From positions 1 to 25,869 of the IMG/VR virus record IMGVR_UViG_3300021087_000070: a stretch of DNA of 25,869 nt; one strand, given 5' to 3'. Made by a program: the position numbers and the translations under genes. Below, piece by piece: positions 1 through 8,000 of the stretch (positions are counted from its first letter, which is position 1; each line of letters opens with the position of its first letter). Under the pieces are notes generated by a model. It searched no databases. It was not told the DNA's origin and was given only the letters and a program-made list of their open reading frames with translations. The DNA is from a virus.

Positions 1-231
1 GTAATCTTTACCATATAAAAGTCGTGCGGCTACGGTTGAAGATTGAGGTGTATAAGTTATAGGTGTGGTTGCGCCTGCGTTGCCATAAATAGTATTATAA
101 GACTGACTGGGAGAAGATACCGTGACTATTGCGTCTTTGTAAACTGTGACGTCTCGTGCGAAGGTATCGTGCAGATCGTCCATTGCGTTATTACAGGTTG
201 TTTTTTCTGCATCTGTTAAAAGGCTTGCCAT
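1..231 (-). CDS. Partial minus-strand gene, unrecognised (possible virion connector/completion protein)
   Basis: Reading the minus strand from an ATG at 231-229 gives 77 codons with no stop to the left edge, so the gene is 5'-complete and 3'-truncated by the window. The product begins MASLLTDAEKTTCNNAMDD, has an acidic N-terminal helix-like stretch, then a short beta-like segment around FARDVTVYKDAIVTV and a Ser/Thr/Tyr-rich part. There is no cysteine cluster, signal peptide or membrane segment. It is divergent from the tail genes, and its upstream region carries TATAAATA (minus strand, 241-234) and the AAAAGTGTATA word. No Shine-Dalgarno site is visible. The pattern resembles small head-tail connector or neck proteins of marine phages, but this is only an impression. 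Function is unknown; the open frame and start are well supported. Confidence 0.6.
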   Translation of the reverse strand, partial: MASLLTDAEKTTCNNAMDDLHDTFARDVTVYKDAIVTVSSPSQSYNTIYGNAGATTPITYTPQSSTVAARLLYGKDY

Positions 232-298
232 ACTATTTATATACACTTTTTAATTTTTTTTTAGAAAAAACTTATTTTAAAAGCATAATTTATAAGAT
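232..298. promoter_or_regulatory. Divergent AT-rich intergenic region
   Basis: These 67 bases separate the minus-strand gene from the first plus-strand tail gene. On the minus strand they hold AAAAAGTGTATA (251-240) running into TATAAATA (241-234), an exact match to the T4-type late promoter core, only three bases before the ATG. On the plus side ATTTATAAGAT directly precedes the ATG at 299. A T9-AG-A6 stretch could fold weakly. Divergent promoters are inferred from layout; neither gene has a clear Shine-Dalgarno site. Confidence 0.4.
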
Positions 299-1051
299 AT
301 GAAGTCTATTTATAGTTTCACGGTCAATACTACTGAAGAAGTAGAGGAAAAGACTAAAGAAAAGCGAGAAAACAAACAGACAGGGGTTGAGGAAGAGATA
401 GAAGTATCCACAAAAGTCGAAAAAGAAATTCCCCACGAAATAGTTATCAAGCAACCTAGCCGCCGTCAGCTTGAAGAGGCGGATATGGAATATTCTATTG
501 AAATTAGCCGATGTATTAAAAAGGGGATTTTGACTAAAGCTATGCTGGCTAAGAAATATTCTGATACAGGGGGGATTTTGACCGAGAAAGATGCTGAGCG
601 CCTAGTTGATCTTTATAGTGAGTTAGCGGATTTGGAGATGGAGATAGCTAAAAGCGGGGCTCATCCCAGTGACGCTGAAAAGGGTAAAAAAGGATTAGGG
701 GGCAAGCTAGCTATGACAAGGCGAGAGATTGTCAATTTAGAATCAGCTTATCAAAGTCTTTTTAATCATACTGCTGATATTAAGGCCCAAAACAGAGTTA
801 TTTTGTGGTATATGGTTACCTTGGCTCATATTAAAAAAGAAGGAGCAGAGAATCCCACTCCGCTCTTTGAGGGAAAAGAATTCGAGGATCGTATAAATTC
901 TTATTATGATCAGGATGAAAAAGAGGATAAGATTTTTAGTGCATTTTCTTCTAAGTTGGCCGCTATCACCAGCTATTGGTATTTTAGCGAAAAGCCAACC
1001 CAAAAAGAATTTGATGATATAATTGATGACCTCAGCTCCAGTCAAAGTTAA
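299..1051 (+). CDS. Putative tail assembly chaperone (first of pair), lambda gpG position
   Basis: A 250-residue soluble protein. Residues 1-50 are very charged (many Glu and Lys) and probably disordered. From about residue 55 there is a mostly helical region with IKQPSRRQLEEADMEYSIE and LTKAMLAKKYSDTGG, then a second helical part with aromatic residues. There are no membrane segments. Identification rests on position: it is the first of two overlapping genes directly before the tape measure gene, where siphoviruses encode the chaperones that coat the tape measure before tube polymerisation. I have the impression that the RRQLEEAD...AKKYSDTGG region recurs in marine phages at this place, but cannot verify it. 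The start ATG at 299 has no clear Shine-Dalgarno site. The 3' end overlaps the next gene by 26 bases in a different frame, suggesting coupled translation. Confidence 0.5.
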   Translation: MKSIYSFTVNTTEEVEEKTKEKRENKQTGVEEEIEVSTKVEKEIPHEIVIKQPSRRQLEEADMEYSIEISRCIKKGILTKAMLAKKYSDTGGILTEKDAERLVDLYSELADLEMEIAKSGAHPSDAEKGKKGLGGKLAMTRREIVNLESAYQSLFNHTADIKAQNRVILWYMVTLAHIKKEGAENPTPLFEGKEFEDRINSYYDQDEKEDKIFSAFSSKLAAITSYWYFSEKPTQKEFDDIIDDLSSSQS

Positions 1052-2015
1052 TTTTAGGTATTTATTTAAGGATATTGTTTACGGTTTTTCTGAAGTAGAG
1101 TTTGCGGGGAGTACCTTTTATGTCAAGCACCTTTCCTCTTTAGATCAAGTTGATTTAGAGGAGCTTGAGGAGGGTTTTTTTCAGGAGGCTAAAAAACGGG
1201 GACTCCCTACCGAAAAAGAAATTTTAACACGACTTCGTGATGAGGAGATGTGGACCACTGCTGATGACGCGGAAATTACCAAAGCAGAAGCTTACATAGA
1301 GAGTCTAGAAAACACACGAAAACAACTCTATCTTAAAACACAAATAGAGGACAATGTTGTCGAACGAGACAAAGCCCACATAAGACTAAATCAATTGTTG
1401 TCAGTTAAAAGCAATTTAATTGGCAAAAGCTGTGAAACGCACGCTAAAAGCCGCACTAGCGACCATTATATTTTAAAGTCTTTTTACGAAGACCGAGAGC
1501 TCGAAAATCCCTATTTTTCAGAAGAAAAGATTGATGAGCTCAGTAAGGATGAGTTGTTAGAAATTGTTATAAGTTATAACAATAAAATTTTATGTCTAAA
1601 CGATGATAATATTCAGCGCATTGTATTGCAAGATTTTTATAGTGCTTATTTTCCTTTTTCAGATAATGTGATGAATTTTTATGACAAACCATTATTTGAG
1701 CTTTCTCTTAATCAAGTTAAGCTGATTGTTTTTACCCGTATGTTTAAGAATATATTTGAAGGCTACCCAAAAATGCCTGATACTCTTAAAAAAGATCCTC
1801 AAAAAATTATTGATTATGTCAATGCTCAGGACAAAGCTAAAGATGTAACGGATACTTTAGACAAAGATGGCGCTTCGACCATTATGGGCGCTAAAGAGGA
1901 GGACTACGAGTACTTAGGATATAAGCAAAATCCAGAAGGGCGGTCGTTGAGCGATATGCTAAAGGCAAAAGGCGGCCGAATGGACATGAAAGATTTGATG
2001 GAAACCATGACATAA
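1026..2015 (+). CDS. Putative second tail assembly chaperone, lambda gpT position
   Basis: A 329-residue soluble protein starting at ATG 1026. A TTG lies three bases upstream at 1023, and a stop (1020-1022) closes the frame before it. The first 60 residues are beta-like with aromatic residues (VNFRYLFKDIVYGFSEVEF). Residues about 75-140 are strongly helical and charged, likely coiled coil (from AEITKAEAYIESLENTRKQ through IRLNQLL). The C-terminal half is helical and ends in a charged tail containing DMLKAKGGRMDMKDLMETM. It overlaps the previous gene and precedes the tape measure, the slot of the frameshifted gpT in lambda, but here it has its own start. The relative frame is +1 (or -2) and I see no convincing slippery heptamer in the 29-base window. 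The chaperone role is inferred from synteny only. Confidence 0.45.
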   Translation: MTSAPVKVNFRYLFKDIVYGFSEVEFAGSTFYVKHLSSLDQVDLEELEEGFFQEAKKRGLPTEKEILTRLRDEEMWTTADDAEITKAEAYIESLENTRKQLYLKTQIEDNVVERDKAHIRLNQLLSVKSNLIGKSCETHAKSRTSDHYILKSFYEDRELENPYFSEEKIDELSKDELLEIVISYNNKILCLNDDNIQRIVLQDFYSAYFPFSDNVMNFYDKPLFELSLNQVKLIVFTRMFKNIFEGYPKMPDTLKKDPQKIIDYVNAQDKAKDVTDTLDKDGASTIMGAKEEDYEYLGYKQNPEGRSLSDMLKAKGGRMDMKDLMETMT

Positions 2016-2032
2016 GCCGAACAAACATTTGA

Positions 2033-2044
2033 AAAAAGTGTATA
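2033..2044 (+). promoter_or_regulatory. AAAAAGTGTATA element upstream of the tape measure gene
   Basis: In the 48-base gap before the tape measure gene the sequence AAAAAGTGTATA is followed by TTTTATTAAATAG and then the ATG at 2064. The same word occurs before two other genes (near 240-251 on the minus strand and at 20254-20264). TATATT at 2041-2046 could be a -10 box, but no -35 is evident at normal spacing. A phage-specific promoter is possible; this is inferred from recurrence and location. Confidence 0.35.
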
Positions 2045-2063
2045 TTTTATTAAATAGCGCACT

Positions 2064-5000
2064 ATGATCAAACTCGATGCCATCATCAATGACAAGAAGC
2101 TTCTGGCTTCTATACAAAAAGGAGTAGATACTTTTAATAGGTCCACTGCGGGTAAGGCGAAGTTAAATCTTAAAATAAATGAAAAGGGGTTTCGTCAGCC
2201 ACTAGGTCGCATCACGGGGGATTTGGATAAATTTGAATCCGCGCTTGCGGCATCCAATGCTCGTGTTATTGCGTTTGGTGCTTCTACTGCCGTTATCGGA
2301 GGGATGACAAAAGCGTTCAAGGAGCTTGCATCCACAACCATCAATGTACAAAAACAATTTGCTGATATCAACCGTATTCTAAACGTTAGCAATAAAGAGT
2401 TTGAGAAATTTTCAGGAAGCCTATTTAATATAGGTAAAAAAACAGCTACAACCTTTGACGACGCAGCCAAAGCTGCTTTAGAATTTGCTCGTCAAGGTTT
2501 GGGAATGAACGAGACCTTGAAGCGTACGGCGGATGCGTTAACGTTGGTTCGTTTGACAGGTGTTAATGCCGAAAAGGCTGTAAGTTCTCTGACGGCAACG
2601 GTGAACGCTTTTCAGCAAAGCTCCCTGACTACCACAGAAGCGCTTAATAAGTTTGTGGCGGTGGAAACAAAATTTGCCGTGTCAGCCAAAGATTTGATGG
2701 AAGGTTTGGGTCGTGTCGGATCTGCTGCGGTGGACGCAAAGGTAGACTTTGATGAGCTGAATGCCATGATTGCAGCCGTTCAGCAACAAACGGGTCGAGG
2801 TGGCGCTGTTATTGGTAACGCCCTTAAAACTATTTTTACCCGCTTACAGCGGCGAGACACATTGACAGCATTAGAGCAATTTAATGTTCAGGTGCAAGAT
2901 ATGCAGGGGAATATTTTGCCAGCCATGAATATTTTGCAAAACTTTGCTAAAACATATAAGACTTTAAGCGACGCTAACAAAGGCTATCTTCGCGAGCAAG
3001 TGGCGGGTGTTTTTCAGGCTAACATTTTGTCTGCTATAGTTAAAGACATCAATAGCGACTTTCAGGTTTATAACCGTGCGTTAACAACTTCTACCGAGGC
3101 CACCAATGAGGCCGCTAACGCCAACGCCCGCTTAAACCAAACAATAAGCGCTCTATTATCACAAACAGGAACCGAGTTAATTCGATTGCAAGAAAATATT
3201 GGCAAGGTAACTTTTGAGCCTATAGCTCGTGCCATTCTAGGGCCTTTTAAAGATATTGTTTCTAGCATTAATTCCCTTCTTGACGGTGAGGGCGTAGGGA
3301 GCGATTTTGCGAACGGGTTACTTAAAGGGATTAGAAATATTGTAGCTGGCCCGGGCCTTGTTGCAGCCATCGCGGTAATTGGAAAAATTTTTATTACTAC
3401 CGCAAGCTATATTACAAAAGCGATACCCACCCTCATAGGTATTACAACCGAAACGCAAAAACAAGCAAATTTACAAGCAACTATAGAGGCTTTGCTTCGA
3501 AGCGATGCGGGCCTATCTAAGTTAATTGCCCAAAACGAAGGCAACGCTGCTAAGCAGGCCGGTATACTGGCGGGTCATGCGAAAGCACAAGAAAAGGCGT
3601 TCAAGGCGTCTGTGACTTCTACTAGCTTGATTGCTAGCAATTTGCGGATGGCTGGCATGACCACAAATAAATCCGGGGCTATTGTTCCCAATCGTCGAGG
3701 TGCGCGGGGTTATGTGCCCGGTTTCGCCGGAGAGGCGGCGGATGTTCGCAAGGGGGTAGGCGGTGTAAGCTCTTCAGCTCGCCCGGTGCACATTCCTAAT
3801 TTTGCTTTTGGTGGAGGTCAGCATGGTAGCATGGTGGCCAATACTGGAGAGTATATGGTTCCTAATTTCCGCGGTGGTGGTTCCGCTATATTTAATCCAG
3901 CGATGGTGAGGGCTAATGGTGGACTTCCTCAAGGTGCTAAAAAAATAACTGCAGCGCAGGGATATGTTCCTAATTTTGCACTGCAAAGCCCCTCTGCTTT
4001 TCTTAAGGGGGGAGGTAATCTTTCAGGTTTATACAGCGGAGTTAAGGGGGGTAGTATTAGTGCAGTTCAGGTTCAAAAGGGTGCTGGTGGAAGATCGGCC
4101 GCTCAAGTAAATGCTCTTACATCTCGAGCCAAACGGGAAGGTTCAAGAAAAACCAAGGGAGGTATGGAGTTTTCCATGCCAGCTAAAGATATAAAAATCG
4201 GGGCCATTGTGGGCATGCAAAGCGGAGGAAAAAAAGGTTACAACCCTTCTACTGGGTTTGGCCTACTTGCGAAAGAAAAAATTCCCAACAAGGGGTTAGC
4301 CCAGTTAGTAAGAAGCCCCGCCTATCAGGGGGCTAAATTTAAGATAAGTAATATTCCAGTAGGAGGGATAAATAAGATTGGTAAGGGTACAGAGAAAAAA
4401 AGCGCTAAAGAAGTGATGCGCGAAGACTTTACTGCGCAGATGAATGATATTATGGTGCCTGCATTAGGTAGGTATTCATCTTCAATATTTTCGGGCCTTT
4501 TCGGTGATGACGGAAAGTCTTTTGCTAGTTCTTTGACCGCTACAAGAGGAAAAAGGGTATTTTCTACAAGTGTTGAAGGCGGGATCATGGAGTCCGCATT
4601 ACAATTTGCGGGGCAGGAGGGTTCGAAGTTCGGTGGCGACGATAGCGCTCGTTTTGATTTTGAAGAGTCAGGTAAGATCAGTAAACCGTTGTTAGATACT
4701 TTTTTTAAAGGGAAGACTGCTCAGGTAGATCGGGCGGATGCTAAAAGATCAGATTCTGCCCCGAACATTAAAAGCTTGATTGGGAAATCGTTTGGCACGG
4801 CATTGACCGCAAACCGCATAGCAAGATATGGCCCGATAGCTACGGCTATCAAGGGGTTGACAGCGAAAAAAGCTGCTGCTGGTTATATTCCTAATTTTGC
4901 AGGAGGAGGACTTGGTGCTGCTATTGGTCGAGAAAAAGCAGCGGGTATTCCTTCGTCTGCTATTCGTATTAATAGTTCGCCTCGTTTTCAATCACCATGG

Positions 5001-8000
5001 AATCCGGCAGGATTGGCGGTTACCAATAAAATGGATGAGCCTCGTGGCTTGAGAGATGTTCCTAATTTTGCTGATACTGATATTGTAGCAAGATCCGGAG
5101 GGCAGGCTGCATTGTTGGGGGTGCCGGGATTAGACAAAAGAGGAAAATGGGCTGCTTCTTTTAATAAAGTGCTCGCTGGAGCTGCTGACGATTGGGCGAA
5201 CAACCGAACCACCACAAAAGAATTTACTAAGACACTTGGAAGTTTAAGCACTCAATATGGTGTCACCGGAGACGCACAAAAGAAAGTTATCGCAAATACT
5301 AAAGCTTTAGGAAAACAATTAAGACCGGGAGGTGGTATGGCGGGTATGATGGCTATGATGATGGTACCTATGGCGGGAGGTATGATTGAACAAGGGGTAG
5401 GAGGTCAAGCAGGTTCAGCTATTAGCGGAGGGTTAACTGGAGGCGTGACGGGGGGATGGTTGGGCAGTATGGCAGGAGGCGCTTTGGCTGCTAAATTTGG
5501 GGCGGGTGGCGCGGTTGCGGGCGGACCCCCGGGCGCTTTAATCGGAGCTTCAATAGGAGTATTGATTGGTGCAACAGCAGGGGTCATGACCTCATTGGAT
5601 GCTACTGCTGACAGTGCAGCGTCAGTGACAGCTGAGCTACAAGCCTTAGCCGGAGGCCTTAAAAGCAATGCAACAGCTGCTATACAATTTATTCAAGCAC
5701 AAAAGGATTTAGCGCTTGCAGCCACTGAAGACGAGTTGACCGCAGCCACAAACAGGGCTACGGTAGCTCTTGAGTCCATATCCGATACAGATTTGGCGGA
5801 GTCGTTTGCCGAGGCTGGAACTAACGTCAAAACATTAACAGATAATCTTGAGTTGTGGAGCGGCAAACAGGGTATCAAAATAAAAATGAAGGCAGCTCAA
5901 GCGGCCCTTTTGAGTCCTGCAGGACAAACAACAGAGGACGAAATAGAGAGACTGCAAGCCGTAGGGGATCAAAAGGCAATAAAGAGAAAAATGCGGGGGT
6001 TTTCCCGACCCTTAGCTAAGCTTTTTATGGATCCTGCACTTTTTGGGCGAACAGGAAAAGACGATAGAGGTGCGGAACCTGAGGAAGTGGGGGCATTTTT
6101 TAAAGACGCGGCGTCTATGAGGGAGTGGGGTCTCAATCTTACGGGACAATTTAGTGAGGCAGATTTCAGGGGACTCCTTAAGAAACATTTTGGGGAAAAA
6201 GAAGGGGTGGTAGGTGGGATGACAGGTGAGGTGATAGCAGAGATGGCTCATGTCCTTGAGTCTCTTGATCCGGGGTGGAATATATATCAGGCCGAAGATG
6301 AGTTCAAAAAACACTTTGACCAAGGGTTATTTTCTGAACTTTATAGCGAAATGTTTAGCGCCCAAGGCAAAGGACTAATAAAAACCGCGAAAACTCAGCT
6401 TCAAGGGGCCAATTATACTCGTGATTTTGAGGCCCTTTTAAAAAGCATTAATAATTCTGTTCTGACTTATACGGAAGATTTAGCTATTATATCCCAAGAG
6501 ACAGCTGTTCGTAACGCCACTCTTACTGCGCGCAAGGGGTTCCTTGGATTTCGGGGGCGTGCTGCTAATTTAGGGGAAGCAAGAGGAGTTAGCGCTGCAA
6601 ATTTTGCCGGAAAACGACAAGCAGTCGACCGTAATATCTTTAACCAAAATCAGGCCTCAATAATATCTAACTTAAAAAGTGTCTTCAAAACTCCCGAAGG
6701 AGTTCGAGGTGGTTTTCAGGACGTCTTTTTTGGTCAGGGAGGTTTTACTCAGCGAGGGGCTGCGGGAGGAATTGCCAAACTCAAGGAAGCGAGAGCTCTA
6801 GCTGCCGGGGGTAAAACTGGTAAAATTGAGGATGCTATAGCGCCCGATGCGGTGGCGGGCATGACAACCCTTATCACAAAGTTAGAAGCGGCTTATGGCA
6901 AGCAAATGGCAGCTATTCTGAAAGATGAAAAAGTTCAAGAGCTGAAATTCAAGGCTGAAGAGTTAAGGGCGCGTATCACAACAGAGCAATTTCGTTTAGC
7001 TGTTCTCGAATCTAAAAATCTTCATGCCGAAAACATGAACATGGCTAAAGCTCGTGGAGAGTTCGATCTCTATAAGATGCGTCAGGAGAGGTCCGTTCAA
7101 GCGCCCGAGGCAATGTTCGGGCTCACCCCAATGCAGCAGGTTCTCAAAAAACAAGGAGCCTCAACTAATATTTTTAATAAGGGAAGAGAACTGCAGCAAA
7201 AGGAGCGGTTGAGTGACGCGCGCCAAAAATTTATTGAAACAAAAACTCAGGTAGAATTAAATACTACCACCGGCAAGTTGGTAGATGCTAACCTCAAACT
7301 AAGGGATGCTGTTGATGCCCTCAACTCTACCTTGAATGGAACCCCAACAGCGCCAGCGGGGCTTAGCCCCGCAAGCTCACATAAAGGGCCTGCGTTCCAA
7401 GACTCTCTAACAAAGGCGGACATAGGTATCCGTATGGGGCCGCTGGAGTCCATAGCGAAAGGGGTTTCAAGCGCTGTGAGCGACTTTATGGGGGGAGATC
7501 CGCAACTACGCCTTCAAAAGTTTGCTCTCAAAGACAAAGAATCACAAGCAACTAATTTACAAAAAAATAGAGCCCAACTTGATAAAATAGACAAAAAGAA
7601 TATATCGAGTGCTTATGACACCCCGGGCGACATGTGGAATGAATTTGACAAGATGACTCCCGAGCAACGAAAAACAGGCGCAAAAAAGGTAGCTGCTCAG
7701 AGGTGGCATGGCGAGGAAAGGAATGCTAGGGTTACTCAATATCTGAAGGACGAAGCTAGGCTCGAGGAACTAGAGAAGGAAATATCACACTTAAAAATCA
7801 TGATCATTCGCGACACCGCAGTTAGCCCCGAGCAAAAGGCGACTAGGACAACGCGACAGGGACTTCTAAAAGGGCTCAAGGCAGAACGGAGCGCAATAGC
7901 GGGGGGAGCCCCGGCCAGTCAACCGGATCTACAAGCCTCATTTAGGACGGCAATGACTAGTCGAGGAGCTCCTCTTTTGGATCAAACGGATACTACAGGC

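Noticed and set aside
1000-1051. Programmed frameshift joining the two chaperone-like genes, as in lambda G/GT
   Set aside because: The downstream frame has a stop at 1020-1022, leaving only a 29-base window, with no convincing slippery heptamer, and the second gene has its own ATG. Simple overlap and coupled translation explain it; a rare +1 or -2 shift cannot be fully excluded.
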